A stretch of DNA of 64,000 nucleotides from Constrictibacter sp. MBR-5 (GCF_040549485.1 NZ_JBEPTK010000004.1:1-64000), one strand, 5' to 3'. Shown: positions 7,389 through 15,988, counted from the first letter of the stretch. Numbers and translations are program-made. Notes: generated by a model not told the origin, from the letters alone.

Positions 7389-7871
7389 ATGGTCGAGAGA
7401 GGCACCATCGTCACGTCCGGCTTGGACCGCGATCTGCTGGCCGCGATCGGCGAGGTCGCGACGGCGTCGACCGCGCTGGAGCATGTCCTGCACCTGGTAA
7501 TCAAGCGACTGCATGGCGGCGGCTGGGACGCCGGAATGGAGCTCGCCCAGAAGAACCGAAACACATGGAAGGCGAAGTGCCAGATCGCGGCGAAGATCTT
7601 CCCCGGCTCCGCCGCGGCGAAGCCCGACGAGGCCGCGTTCAAGGATCTGCTCGCCCGCATCGAGGCGGCCGGCCGGGATCGCGGCGCCTACATCCATAGC
7701 TTCGTGTTCCGCACCCGCGCCGGCGCCGAGCTGCGGCTCAATAGGGACACTCCAGTAAGCCCGGACGTGGATCAGGTGCGCGATCTCGCCGCACGTCTGT
7801 GGGCTCTCATGGTCGAGTTGAACAGGGCGGTGCCGCCCGAAAAGGCCGCTGAAGAACAACCCGGAAGCTGA
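7389..7871 (+). CDS. Hypothetical protein, 160 aa
   Basis: The 160-residue helical soluble protein begins MVERGTIVTSGLDRDLLAAIGEVATA. It has a His-containing helix ALEHVLHLVIKRLHGGGWDAG and a GRDRGAYIHSFVF segment, resembling small nucleotide- or substrate-binding helical bundles of unknown function. It follows the integrase by 10 bases and could be part of element 1 or a host gene at the junction. GC content matches both. No family is assigned. Confidence 0.6.
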   Translation: MVERGTIVTSGLDRDLLAAIGEVATASTALEHVLHLVIKRLHGGGWDAGMELAQKNRNTWKAKCQIAAKIFPGSAAAKPDEAAFKDLLARIEAAGRDRGAYIHSFVFRTRAGAELRLNRDTPVSPDVDQVRDLAARLWALMVELNRAVPPEKAAEEQPGS

Positions 7872-7893
7872 GGGTGGCAATCGGGTGGCAATC
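7872..7893. repeat. Perfect tandem 11-bp repeat beside integrase, candidate arm sites
   Basis: GGGTGGCAATC occurs twice without a spacer (7872-7882, 7883-7893), just past the last element-1 gene and before selC. Short direct repeats near an integrase gene are typical arm-type integrase sites, so this may mark the attachment end of element 1. The role is inferred. Confidence 0.4.
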
Positions 7894-7899
7894 GGCCTC

Positions 7900-7927
7900 T
7901 TGCTACCTTGCCCGCTTCCGCTAAGGT
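7900..7927 (+). promoter_or_regulatory. Probable selC promoter
   Basis: TTGCTA (7900-7905) and TAAGGT (7922-7927) are separated by 16 bases and would start transcription about 10 bases before the tRNA. The match to the consensus is moderate, but its position is right. Confidence 0.45.
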
Positions 7928-7943
7928 GTTGAAACCGAACGAC

Positions 7944-8041
7944 GGAAGGGAAACGCACCCCGGTGGGGCGCCTGGTCTTCAAAACCAGTGAGGGGGCGCA
8001 GGCCGTTCCCTGGTGGGTTCGACCCCCACTCCCTTCCGCCA
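7944..8041 (+). tRNA. selC: tRNA-Sec (anticodon TCA)
   Basis: The 98-base gene shows the selenocysteine tRNA shape. The acceptor stem has 8 pairs (GGAAGGGA 7944-7951 with TCCCTTCC 8030-8037). The anticodon stem-loop is CTGGT-CTTCAAA-ACCAG with TCA at 7979-7981, there is a long variable arm, and the TTCGACC T-loop, discriminator G and encoded CCA follow. It delivers selenocysteine at UGA codons with SelA, SelB and SelD, which are not in this window. Its last 24 bases are duplicated at 40,035-40,058 because element 2 integrated here; the gene itself stays intact. Confidence 0.95.
8018..8041. repeat. attL core of element 2 (24-bp direct repeat with attR)
   Basis: The 24 bases from the selC T-loop to CCA are identical to 40,035-40,058. 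Flanking bases differ on both sides, so the repeat is exactly 24 bp. A repeat of a tRNA 3' end next to a phage integrase is the classical prophage attachment core. Confidence 0.95.
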
Positions 8042-8081
8042 GACCCCTTTTTGAGTGGATTATCAATAGCTTAGGCCACTT

Positions 8082-8115
8082 GGATGCATCCATAGCCGGT
8101 TGATGCATCCAAATT
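8082..8115. repeat. Integrase arm-site candidates at the left end
   Basis: GGATGCATCC at 8082-8091 and ATGCATCCAAATT at 8103-8115 lie just inside attL. The 13-base motif ATGCATCCAAATT recurs exactly at 39,931-39,943, just inside attR. Shared short motifs in both attachment arms suggest integrase arm-binding sites. Confidence 0.55.
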
Positions 8116-8148
8116 GCCGCTTGTTTGGGCAGGTCTAGGACGGCAGAA

Positions 8149-8595
8149 TCATAGGTGCGCCCATCGGTGCCGCTTGTGAATGGCGCTCACCGTTTGGTTG
8201 CTAACGCCGTATCTGTCCGCAACCGCTTGTTGCCTCATGCCTTCCGCAATCAGCTTCCTAATTTCTAGTACGTCCGATTCGGTAAGCCGAGAATTCGGGT
8301 TCCGTTCTCCTAATGTTTGTCGTTTGCGTTCCTTCATATCGTTGCTGTTGTCTTGTTTATCTCCTGACAACAAGTGTTCCGGGTTGCAACACGCTGGATT
8401 GTCGCAAGAATGCCTTACGAGAACGGTAGCCGGAAGGTCTTCAATTCCATTTTGCATCATATAAGACAATCTATGCATTCTAAGGAATTTACCATCTACC
8501 TTTGCCTTTCCATATCCGTCTTTATCCTTATACCCAATCCAATTCCAACAACCAGTTTCTTTATCAATCTGAATTTTGTTATTAAATCCATACAC
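8149..8595 (-). CDS. HNH homing-type endonuclease with C-terminal helix-turn-helix
   Basis: The protein opens with a phage HNH leader (ETGCWNWIGYKDKDGYGKA) and has the HNH core HSCDNPACCNPEHL, then a linker (GERNPNSRLTESDV) and a C-terminal helix-turn-helix (QQAVADRYGVSNQTVSAIHK) that would read DNA. The chosen GTG 8595 has AGGAAAGG 5 bases upstream; a TTG at 8610 is also open. It is divergent from the integrase and lies right at the end of the prophage. It likely cuts specific DNA as a free-standing homing endonuclease. Family is clear; target unknown. Confidence 0.85.
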   Translation of the reverse strand: MYGFNNKIQIDKETGCWNWIGYKDKDGYGKAKVDGKFLRMHRLSYMMQNGIEDLPATVLVRHSCDNPACCNPEHLLSGDKQDNSNDMKERKRQTLGERNPNSRLTESDVLEIRKLIAEGMRQQAVADRYGVSNQTVSAIHKRHRWAHL

Positions 8596-8671
8596 AAAAC
8601 CTTTCCTCAATTATTAACATAACAATTATATTTATCCCACTCGTCTAACATTCCACTCAGAAAGGTAAAAT

Positions 8672-10171
8672 ATGTCCATATACACCAACGTCTACAAAGA
8701 CCGCCGCACCGGCATGTACTACTATCGTAAGGTTATCCCTCCCGAACTGAGGGAGACGTTAGGACGTACTGAAATCCGTAGGAGCCTCAAAACCAAGGCA
8801 CCCGGACAGGCGAAGATTGCGGCTCTAGCCGTAGCTATGGACGTAGAGAACCAGCTACAGCAAGCCCGCCAAGCGTCTGCACGAACCGACAAAGAAATAG
8901 CCGCCCTAGCTATCGAATGGCTATATTTTCAATATGATATGGAAAATATGGATACGTACCTCGAAAAGGGTACGTTCATAAAAACCGATGATGAATTAGT
9001 TTCTTCAATCAATGCATTCATAAAAGAGAAAGGCATATCCCTTTCCGAATTTGATTATGATCGGTTCCATAAGCGTTCAATGCGTATGGCTATCGAGGTG
9101 TTCGGAACTGCTACCGGCAAGACTCCCCTATGGGAAACCTATCGGCAAACGTTCCCCAAAACTGAAATTGAGAAAAAAGCACCGGTTGTTATTACGATAA
9201 CGGACCTTTTGAATAAGTGGAAAGCCGAACGCAACCCAGGCAAACAGACGGCTCACGAATTCACGATGAACGTTGAACGGTTCGTTAAGGAATTCGGCAA
9301 CATGAATGTTAAGGATATTGATAAGGCATTAATGAGGGAGTTTAAAGACCGCCTCATTAATATGCCTAAGATTATTCGCGGCGAACAATTGCGTATGTCA
9401 ATGTCGGAAGTGATTGCTTCCCAGGCACCCGGCTATCAGAAAGTTTCAGCTAAGACAGTTAACAAGTACCTTGGTTATATCGGTATCATTTTTAATTGGG
9501 GGGTTAACAATGGCTATATGGAAATCAACCCATCTGCCCGGCTTTCAGTGAGTGAGAAAGGTAGCGATAAAGCCCGCATCGCTTACACACCGGAAGATAT
9601 GCAGAAAATCATTGCTGCCGTGTCTGTCCATAAGAACGACAAGGCTACAGCCGAACGCTATTGGCTAACGGTACTCGCCATGTATACAGGCGCACGATTG
9701 GAGGAATTGGGGCAATCTGATATAGCCGATATCAAGAACCAAAACGGCATCATATATCTTGATATCCATAACAATGGAGAAGATAGGAGTCTTAAGACTC
9801 ATAGCTCTAAGCGGTTCGTGCCGCTTCATGCAGATTTGCTAGAGCTAGGGTTTATGGATTACGTGAAGTCATTGGACGGAACAAAGCTGTTCCCCAATCT
9901 GAAACCTAATGTGAATGGTTCTCTGACTGCTACGTTTAGTAAGTGGTATAACAAGTACGCTAGGCGAACGGTTGGCATTGAAGATAGCCGTAAGGTGTTC
10001 CACTCATTCCGTCACGCCTTCAAAGAACGGTGCCGTGAAGCTGGCATCATGACAGAGGTACATGACAGGCTAACCGGTCATACCCCTGCGAACGTTGGCG
10101 GTAGCTATGGCGATTACCCCTTAACGGTTCTCTCTGAGGCTATAGGCAAACTCAGATTTCCTATCGTTTGA
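8672..10171 (+). CDS. Tyrosine recombinase (phage integrase) of element 2, 499 aa
   Basis: The N-terminus (IYTNVYKDRRTGMYYYRKVI, then RRSLKTKAPGQAK) is the DUF6538-type domain of long integrases. A core-binding domain follows (LLNKWKAERNPGKQTAHEFT). The catalytic domain has Arg in YTGARLEELGQ, the H-x-x-R box HSFRHAFKERCREAG, LTGHTPANVG and a Tyr in GSYGDYPL. ATG 8672 has AGAAAGG upstream. Position beside attL at selC makes it the integrase that placed this phage. Length is 499 residues against about 390 for simpler phage integrases, owing to the extended N-terminus. Confidence 0.95.
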   Translation: MSIYTNVYKDRRTGMYYYRKVIPPELRETLGRTEIRRSLKTKAPGQAKIAALAVAMDVENQLQQARQASARTDKEIAALAIEWLYFQYDMENMDTYLEKGTFIKTDDELVSSINAFIKEKGISLSEFDYDRFHKRSMRMAIEVFGTATGKTPLWETYRQTFPKTEIEKKAPVVITITDLLNKWKAERNPGKQTAHEFTMNVERFVKEFGNMNVKDIDKALMREFKDRLINMPKIIRGEQLRMSMSEVIASQAPGYQKVSAKTVNKYLGYIGIIFNWGVNNGYMEINPSARLSVSEKGSDKARIAYTPEDMQKIIAAVSVHKNDKATAERYWLTVLAMYTGARLEELGQSDIADIKNQNGIIYLDIHNNGEDRSLKTHSSKRFVPLHADLLELGFMDYVKSLDGTKLFPNLKPNVNGSLTATFSKWYNKYARRTVGIEDSRKVFHSFRHAFKERCREAGIMTEVHDRLTGHTPANVGGSYGDYPLTVLSEAIGKLRFPIV

Positions 10172-10414
10172 AACCTGTTTCTTTCCATCTGGCAAAACAA
10201 TAACTGTCACGAATGGATCATTAGTAAGGGGTATCAGCGATTGCTCTAGCTGATACTCCTTTTCTATATACGTTCCACATTTCTCGCATTTCACTTCTAG
10301 AAATCCGACAATCATTAATCCGAACATAACGATAAACATAACGAACAATACAAACGTCATTGCCTTTCCGCTATTATCGAATATCACTTTTAAAAAATCC
10401 GCCCAACCACTCAT
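10121..10414 (-). CDS. Predicted inner-membrane protein with CxxC motif, 97 aa
   Basis: A hydrophobic segment at about residues 18-42 (MTFVLFVMFIVMFGLMIVGF) is followed by CEKC and a soluble tail of about 50 residues. The last 51 bases overlap the integrase end convergently. The upstream ribosome site is weak (GGGTAAG). The topology could suit a lysis accessory or superinfection protein, but I recognise no family. It may be expressed from the prophage, since it lies outside the virion operons. Confidence 0.55.
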   Translation of the reverse strand: MSGWADFLKVIFDNSGKAMTFVLFVMFIVMFGLMIVGFLEVKCEKCGTYIEKEYQLEQSLIPLTNDPFVTVIVLPDGKKQVSNDRKSEFAYSLRENR

Positions 10415-10549
10415 AGCACTTACCCATTTCTAGAACATATAACTATTTACCCCTATCGATACATAAACTTTATTTCGCATTCCCGACACATATGCGACAC
10501 TTTATTACAAATCGTATAAATAAGGATACGAAATAATGGGTATTTTATT

Positions 10550-10717
10550 ATGGATTTTGAGACTATGACGTACCAAGAGATAAGAAAATTCCTAGAAGCC
10601 AAACGCAATGATGCAGATAATAACCTGCAATATGCGAATGAACTTAAGAAACAGGTTAATGAATTCATGAAAAGTAGACGCGACTCAACTGAAAAGGAGA
10701 TTGATGATGGACAATAA
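10550..10717 (+). CDS. Small helical phage protein, 55 aa
   Basis: The frame begins at ATG 10550 with sequence MDFETMTYQEIRKFLEAKRN and is highly charged and helical throughout. It ends inside the first codons of the small-terminase candidate, so the two are coupled. It is too short to place in a family. In podoviruses a small protein of this type often precedes the terminase genes. Confidence 0.55.
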   Translation: MDFETMTYQEIRKFLEAKRNDADNNLQYANELKKQVNEFMKSRRDSTEKEIDDGQ

Positions 10718-11165
10718 AGAGAAAGCGGAACATTTAGCGCATCTGAAAAAGAAACGAACCACTCGTAAGGGACTTAGAAACAAGTATCAAGATCCCAATG
10801 AAGTTCTTAGGAAGAATTTGAATAAGGCAAAATCCATAGCGTTGCAGTTCTGGAAAGATAACATTAGTGAGGCATTGGCTTATATCGACGTAGAGAACCA
10901 GATCCCCCCACGCCCAGGACCGGACGCTACACCTACACAGGTTATGCAATACAATAAGATGCTTCAATCCATGGCGATTACCAAACGTCAATATGCTTTG
11001 AACATACGCCAGTTATCTAAAATCCTTTGCGCTGATTTCCAGAAAGACGACAGAGGTATTATTTCCGGTAAAGAGAATATCAAAGCCGCTATGAAATTGC
11101 AGCAAGAAGGTATGTCTATTATTGAAGAAGCAAGAGCAAAATTGAGAAAAAAGGATAATGGATGA
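10704..11165 (+). CDS. Putative terminase small subunit
   Basis: The 153-residue protein has a basic N-terminus (KKKRTTRKGLRNKYQDPNEV), a helical middle with a Pro-rich loop (ENQIPPRPGPDATP) and a long C-terminal helix (KAAMKLQQEGMSIIEEARAK). It directly precedes, and overlaps by 8 bases, the large terminase gene, the usual place of the DNA-recognition subunit. AGGAG lies 4 bases before ATG 10704 and 7 before ATG 10707, so either may be used. The family is inferred from position and composition, not from motif. Confidence 0.55.
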   Translation: MMDNKEKAEHLAHLKKKRTTRKGLRNKYQDPNEVLRKNLNKAKSIALQFWKDNISEALAYIDVENQIPPRPGPDATPTQVMQYNKMLQSMAITKRQYALNIRQLSKILCADFQKDDRGIISGKENIKAAMKLQQEGMSIIEEARAKLRKKDNG

Positions 11166-12717
11166 TAAATGCACGTTTTATGAATTCGTTTTTATATGGA
11201 ATGAATTATGCGGATATGATGTTCCTGAAATACATGAACGCTTCATAAATTTTATTGAGACTACCGAAGGTGTATATGACAGAAGAATCATTTACGCATT
11301 TCGTGAGTCCGGTAAATCTTATATCATTTCATTATATGTCGCTTGGAAGATTTACTTAGATGCAAACTTCACTGCGGTTATAGTATCTGCCGAAGGTAAC
11401 TTGGCCACTGAAAGAGCTAGGTTCATTAAGGAAGTTATTGAGACACACCCTTTAACGAAACACTTAGCTCCTACAAAAGAAAACTTAAAACGCTACAATG
11501 CCAGTTCGGAAACCAGCCAACTATTACGCAGCACATGGCGAAAGAACAACTTTACGGTAATCAGAAGCAAGGTTGATCTTGCTCCTACATGCCGTGTTCT
11601 TTCTATCGGTTCATCCTTAGCCGGTGCCCACGCTGATATTTCAATCATTGATGATGCTGAATCCGAAAAGAACGTACAGACTTCCAAAAGCCGTGAAGAT
11701 TTGAAACGTAAGTTTTCTCATTTGCTTTCTGTATCTCAGAACAGAATGCTTGTAGTTGGCACACCGCATCATGAAGAAAGTCTATATGAACATCTACGTG
11801 AACATTCTGATTTTCATTGGCTAACACAAACGCCTTATAAAGACGGCTCCCCACCTTCGCCTAAGTGGTTAGATGGCGATTTCTCCGCTTACCCTGGCGA
11901 ACCAATCTGGCCGGAAGTGGTATCTATCGAGCGACTACAGACGACTAGACGAAACTCTAGTACCGGCTTCTACATGTCTCAGTACATGTTGATTCCGTCA
12001 ACAGTCACGGACTCTGTACTAGAACCAACCGCTATCAGGAATTACAAGCTAGACCTTAGAGAAAGTGATTTCGAGAGAACCGCCTTTGGTAATCCGAAAA
12101 TCAGCATTGGTGAATTGTCTGTAAGAAAGATTGTCGGTTATTGGGATAGTGCGCTAGGTCAATCTTATGGGGATAGGTCAGTACTAGCTATAGCTGCCAT
12201 GATGGATAATAACGACATTTACGTATTGGATATAGTCACGTTGCCGGAAGCCGATCTAACGTTGGAACGTCCATTTGAAAAGCAATTTCGTTCTGTCTTA
12301 GCTGCGATGAAGAGATATCATTGCCGGGAGATTTACATAGAAAGCAACTTCATTAAGACATTGCCTAGCGAATTGGCGGTATATGCGAAGGCGGTTCAAC
12401 AGAAGATCAAGGTTCACACTGTCAACAGAACAAGCTCTCAAAACAAAAAGAAACTTATCACTGACACATTACAACCGGTTATCAGCTTTGGACGTTTATA
12501 TATTCCGCCTCATGTCCGTTCTCACCCGCATTTTCTTATGGAAGTGAAGCATCATCCTTATTCAACGAAAGATGACTGTATCGACGCCTTAACCGGTGCG
12601 ATCATGCATCTTCCAGGGGTTAAAAGCCAAGCTCATAAGGCTCCTGCAATTCGTCACGGTTTCGGAAATTCGGAAATGGGAAATAATATTATCAACCGAT
12701 ACACCCTAGGTTCATAA
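11158..12717 (+). CDS. terL: Terminase large subunit (DNA packaging ATPase-nuclease)
   Basis: The 519-residue product has a Walker A-like FRESGKS at residues 48-54 and a Walker B ADISIIDDAE at about 159-168, with a coupling segment LLVVGTPH-like (MLVVGTPHHEESLYEHL). The RNase H-like nuclease domain starts near IVGYWDSALGQSYGDRSVLA, with acidic residues later in YIESNF and DDCIDALTGAI. The length and order are those of podovirus large terminases. It packages DNA into procapsids through the portal. The portal gene is about 24 kb away on the integrated map but only some 11 kb away across the joined att site in the circular form. Confidence 0.95.
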   Translation: MDDKCTFYEFVFIWNELCGYDVPEIHERFINFIETTEGVYDRRIIYAFRESGKSYIISLYVAWKIYLDANFTAVIVSAEGNLATERARFIKEVIETHPLTKHLAPTKENLKRYNASSETSQLLRSTWRKNNFTVIRSKVDLAPTCRVLSIGSSLAGAHADISIIDDAESEKNVQTSKSREDLKRKFSHLLSVSQNRMLVVGTPHHEESLYEHLREHSDFHWLTQTPYKDGSPPSPKWLDGDFSAYPGEPIWPEVVSIERLQTTRRNSSTGFYMSQYMLIPSTVTDSVLEPTAIRNYKLDLRESDFERTAFGNPKISIGELSVRKIVGYWDSALGQSYGDRSVLAIAAMMDNNDIYVLDIVTLPEADLTLERPFEKQFRSVLAAMKRYHCREIYIESNFIKTLPSELAVYAKAVQQKIKVHTVNRTSSQNKKKLITDTLQPVISFGRLYIPPHVRSHPHFLMEVKHHPYSTKDDCIDALTGAIMHLPGVKSQAHKAPAIRHGFGNSEMGNNIINRYTLGS

Positions 12718-12730
12718 CCCACATTCCTGT

Positions 12731-12760
12731 TTGACATTCATACCGGAATCATGCTGCTAT
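12731..12760 (+). promoter_or_regulatory. Sigma70-like promoter of a one-gene unit
   Basis: TTGACA at 12731-12736 is a perfect -35; TGCTAT at 12755-12760 is an imperfect -10 at 18 bases. Transcription would start near 12767 and cover only the following gene, which ends in an intrinsic terminator. Confidence 0.55.
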
Positions 12761-12795
12761 CCGTTTCGGTACGGTTCATATGGAGGTTCTAGGTT

Positions 12796-13233
12796 ATGGC
12801 TAAGGCTCCCGCTTCCTCGCAGCCCATGCTTGCCGGTTTCAAACTGGTCACTGAGGCAAAGCCCATCGGGAATGCAGCGGTACAGAAAGACCCTATCGCC
12901 AACTTCAAAGGCGGAATCGACAAACAGCTAGAATTCGTTGAACTGGAGTTGGCAGGTAAGCCCCTGCCCATGACGAATAAGGGACGCAAGGTGCGTCTGG
13001 CCTACTTCCGCAAGGGTGGCGTCTGGTACATCACGTTGAAGTACGGGAACACGAACCTCCTGATCGATGGTCGCGGCACTGTGGAAGCTGGCCCGACGCT
13101 GGAGAACGTGAAACAGGCGTTTGAAGCCATCAGGAACGCGGCGGACAACGAATTGAGGGAACCGATCACCGAAGCTGCCGACGCTATCGGTGCACGGCTT
13201 AAGGGTCGTACAGGACGCAAGAAAGCCGCATAG
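12796..13233 (+). CDS. Moron-type gene, protein resembling DUF6641 family, 145 aa
   Basis: The product has Lys-rich ends and a central strand pattern (VRLAYFRKGGVWYITLKYGN, then LIDGRGTVEAGPTLENVKQAF) like the phage DUF6641 family, whose function is unknown. It has a GGAGG site 9 bases upstream of ATG 12796, its own promoter and its own terminator. Its GC content is clearly above that of the surrounding genes. This is the layout of a moron, a gene expressed from the prophage. The C-terminus ends LKGRTGRKKAA, perhaps nucleic-acid-binding. The family call is tentative. Confidence 0.65.
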   Translation: MAKAPASSQPMLAGFKLVTEAKPIGNAAVQKDPIANFKGGIDKQLEFVELELAGKPLPMTNKGRKVRLAYFRKGGVWYITLKYGNTNLLIDGRGTVEAGPTLENVKQAFEAIRNAADNELREPITEAADAIGARLKGRTGRKKAA

Positions 13234-13262
13234 CCTAGCGGTCACATTCGGCACACAAGAAT

Positions 13263-13295
13263 GAGGGGAGCTATCACGGCTCCCCTCTCTTTTTG
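13263..13295 (+). terminator. Intrinsic terminator of the moron unit
   Basis: A perfect 9-bp stem GAGGGGAGC/GCTCCCCTC (13263-13271, 13279-13287) with a 7-base loop is followed by TCTTTTTG. Confidence 0.9.
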
Positions 13296-13298
13296 TCT

Positions 13299-13418
13299 CT
13301 ATGGTCCCAGGATCGATGCAGCCACGAGCCTACCCAGATTGAAGATTGGCGCGGCTACAGCGTTCTCGAAATACGGGTAACAGGGACGACCTGCCCCGAC
13401 TGCCACCTCATACGACAC
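13299..13418 (-). CDS. Possible small protein downstream of tailspike, 39 aa
   Basis: A GTG at 13418, 2 bases after the tailspike stop, opens 39 codons with a mixed, protein-like composition (SYEVAVGAGRPCYPYFENAV). Like the moron next to it, it is GC-richer than the tailspike. Short length makes this uncertain, but its spacing suits coupling to the tailspike. Confidence 0.35.
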   Translation of the reverse strand: MSYEVAVGAGRPCYPYFENAVAAPIFNLGRLVAASILGP

Positions 13419-13420
13419 GC

Positions 13421-15988
13421 TTATCGTGGGATTGTATGAAACGTATAGAACAGTAGACCAGTAGTTAGTGCTGTTTTATTTGACACAGTTACAAGAACGT
13501 TTGTTCCTGGATCACGAGCCGCAATAGTTGGTGTATTTAAAGCACCCAGAGTCGCCACAGCAAGATTGTGATTAGCCACCACTGAATCATCATTTACTGC
13601 CGCTGCGGTTGAAATAAAACCACTACTTAAGCTAGGAGTACCGCCACTTGGCACCACAACTACCTGCTCTGTTATTATTGCAACTATCTGTCCAACTCGG
13701 GCAGTATATACGGGAACGAAATTGACAGTTCTCATATCGAGAACCGCCGTATATTGCAATCCAGTTCGAAGCGAAGTTGAGGCGTTCGTAAACGTTCCTC
13801 CACCTGTCCGCCCACGTGATCCGATAAAAGGATCTAAGCAATTCGAAGCGATATCAAAGCTAGTCGCAATGGCACCAATTACATGATAATTGTCAATAGT
13901 GAAACGATCGCTATCAACGAGCTTCACCATAGTAGTTGAAGTTGCTCCCGCAGCAATTTCGACTTTGAGATTATTAACAGAACAATCATCGGAACCATTA
14001 AAATCTACAGCAATACCATTAGTTGGCAGTTCTTTAATAGTAAGATTGGTAACTTGATGATCGTCTCCATTATTAGAGAAGAATCCTTTTACGCAACGAA
14101 TCGCGTTAATGTTATTCCATACCGCCTTGCTACCATCTTGTGCACCCGCCGCAGTGTGGAAATCAATTACTGTAATATTATTATATGTATTTGAAAATGC
14201 GTCGTTACCGGAACTATCATCTTTGTGCTGGACCGCAATACGGGTTATTTCGTCCCCTTCATACAGTTCAAAATGCATGTTGCTATATATGTTGCCATGA
14301 CAACCATTTGACGTTAATCCATGACTCCATAATTTATATGCACTGAAATTCTCCAAAACGTTACCAGTCGCTTCTGTCGCCAAACGCCCCGACGAGCTTC
14401 TGTTGTCGCTGAGATGAAACTTGTGAGAAGCCCCAACGCCATCGGCTGTTATATCGATATATATGCCTCTGATTGCATTATAATGTGAAGAAGCCACTCG
14501 AATCGCGTTCTCGTTCAACGCTACAAGCCAATAATAAACATCATGGGTGAGCCCTCCAATGGAAGTACCCCCTCCATTGTCGTACCTCATTACCTCGCCC
14601 TGCGCACGCCCATGCGCCGTCAGGGTGATTGAATCTGTTACAGGATCAACATCGCTCGACCCGTCGAAAGTAATAGGAATAGTTCCGTCGTTGGCGGCGA
14701 CGGTGTAGGCAATACCGGTCATTTCTCCGTAGGCACCATCAAGTATACAATTATTGCATCCATCCATGCTTATGACGCCGCCGCCTCTTTCCGCTTCGTA
14801 ATCCACCACAATCTCATTGATGTGCTTAATATTGCGGAACGATGTGTTGTCACAATCCAGTGCCCATACCGTCCGATCATCAATATTGGTGCCGACGATG
14901 TTCTCAATGAGGCTATCGTGGACCGAATTAAAGTAGATCCCTGCATATGTTCCGTTATTGGCTCGTGCAGTCTGCTTCAGTCCAAAATTACGAAGCCGAA
15001 CGCCAGTTAATGGGTTGGCAAGAGTCCCGTTAAATACCATCAATACGAATCCGCTTGGCGTGCCGAAGTGAAGAATACTACTATACGGATCAATCCCCTC
15101 AATGCTCACATTGCTTCTACCGATGATTGAACTATCGAAATAGTAGGTTTCGAAACCGATCATAAGCGAGATGGATGCCGATGTGCTGGCGATCAGTGCA
15201 TTGAGTTTAGTTGTATTGGAACTTGCGTTCCCTGCACCGGTACGCATACCGATCTGGGAAAAATTATAGCAGGACGACCCACTTAACTGCTTCCAACGAT
15301 TACCATTGTTATCAACTACAGTAAATCTTCCGGTACTGTCGAAACGCTCTGATACCGTCGAGTTATCGGTTCCGTCCTTATAATACATACCTTCGCCGCC
15401 GTCGCCCGGTGTATAATACCCTTTTAATAAGACATGGCTTGGCGATTCCGCTAATTCTAATAGCGTTAATTCTTCAACCGATTCCAACTCAACGGTAGTA
15501 ATTCCCTGTCCTATCGTCGCTGGTGTATATAATTTAACATCGGAGGCTGCGTCAAATCCGAATATTTTGTTCGCTCTCTGCGTTGGTATCTCCAATTCTC
15601 CGGATGTATCTGTGATTTCTAACTTTAACGATCTGTCAATATCCCTGTTATGCTCTTGAAGCTTCATCCACAATCTATCGATATCTTCATTAATGTTTAC
15701 CGCACGGTATGCGCCTTCTTCCTGATAATCGATAGTTCTTACCGTTGGGATTTCACGATACATAACAATGACCGCACCTGAAGATGGCACGTGATCTGTT
15801 ATGAATGTTACGGTTCCGCCATTATCTTCACCTTCACCGGTAACGTTATAATCTGTTCCTCTAACCTTTAGTGTTCCATCAACATAAACAACTATGTCGT
15901 CTTTTTCAAATATCTCAAACGGATAAGAGAATGACGCTTGCCCAGAACTTATGTATTGAACACGTGTTACATTATTTTCAATAGCCAC
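13421..15988 (-). CDS. Tailspike/tail fibre with T7-type N-terminus and parallel beta-helix
   Basis: Residues 1-120 are the T7 gp17-type anchor that binds the podovirus tail (QYISSGQASFSYPFEIFEKD, DYQEEGAYRAVNINEDIDRL). A region with CYNFSQIGMRTGAGNASSNT follows, which opens a pectate-lyase-like right-handed beta-helix (about 240-750) with repeating Asn/Gly-rich rungs such as LRNFGLKQTARANNGTYAGI. Such spikes bind and often cut surface polysaccharide. The start is GTG 15988. An out-of-frame ATG overlaps the GTG 2 bases upstream and opens an 8-codon frame. At 855 residues it is the receptor-binding protein of the phage. Confidence 0.9.
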   Translation of the reverse strand: MAIENNVTRVQYISSGQASFSYPFEIFEKDDIVVYVDGTLKVRGTDYNVTGEGEDNGGTVTFITDHVPSSGAVIVMYREIPTVRTIDYQEEGAYRAVNINEDIDRLWMKLQEHNRDIDRSLKLEITDTSGELEIPTQRANKIFGFDAASDVKLYTPATIGQGITTVELESVEELTLLELAESPSHVLLKGYYTPGDGGEGMYYKDGTDNSTVSERFDSTGRFTVVDNNGNRWKQLSGSSCYNFSQIGMRTGAGNASSNTTKLNALIASTSASISLMIGFETYYFDSSIIGRSNVSIEGIDPYSSILHFGTPSGFVLMVFNGTLANPLTGVRLRNFGLKQTARANNGTYAGIYFNSVHDSLIENIVGTNIDDRTVWALDCDNTSFRNIKHINEIVVDYEAERGGGVISMDGCNNCILDGAYGEMTGIAYTVAANDGTIPITFDGSSDVDPVTDSITLTAHGRAQGEVMRYDNGGGTSIGGLTHDVYYWLVALNENAIRVASSHYNAIRGIYIDITADGVGASHKFHLSDNRSSSGRLATEATGNVLENFSAYKLWSHGLTSNGCHGNIYSNMHFELYEGDEITRIAVQHKDDSSGNDAFSNTYNNITVIDFHTAAGAQDGSKAVWNNINAIRCVKGFFSNNGDDHQVTNLTIKELPTNGIAVDFNGSDDCSVNNLKVEIAAGATSTTMVKLVDSDRFTIDNYHVIGAIATSFDIASNCLDPFIGSRGRTGGGTFTNASTSLRTGLQYTAVLDMRTVNFVPVYTARVGQIVAIITEQVVVVPSGGTPSLSSGFISTAAAVNDDSVVANHNLAVATLGALNTPTIAARDPGTNVLVTVSNKTALTTGLLFYTFHTIPR

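Larger units (their letters stand above)
1..7943. mobile_element. Element 1: GC-rich prophage or phage satellite, integrase end (left end outside window)
   Basis: The region holds integrase, regulator, excisionase-like, replication, small terminase, ClpP-like protease and tape-measure genes, all with host-like GC content. Apart from the plus-strand regulator, integrase and terminal unknown gene, all genes are on the minus strand and run off the left edge. The right boundary is inferred to lie between the end of the last gene (7,871) and selC (7,944), because selC and its probable promoter are intact. No att repeat can be seen, because the other end is outside the window. Large terminase, portal and capsid genes are absent from their expected places. 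Confidence 0.8.

Noticed and set aside
8042-8060. selC terminator after the tRNA
   Set aside because: A short T-run is present, but I see no stem apart from the tRNA itself, and the sequence belongs to the phage.
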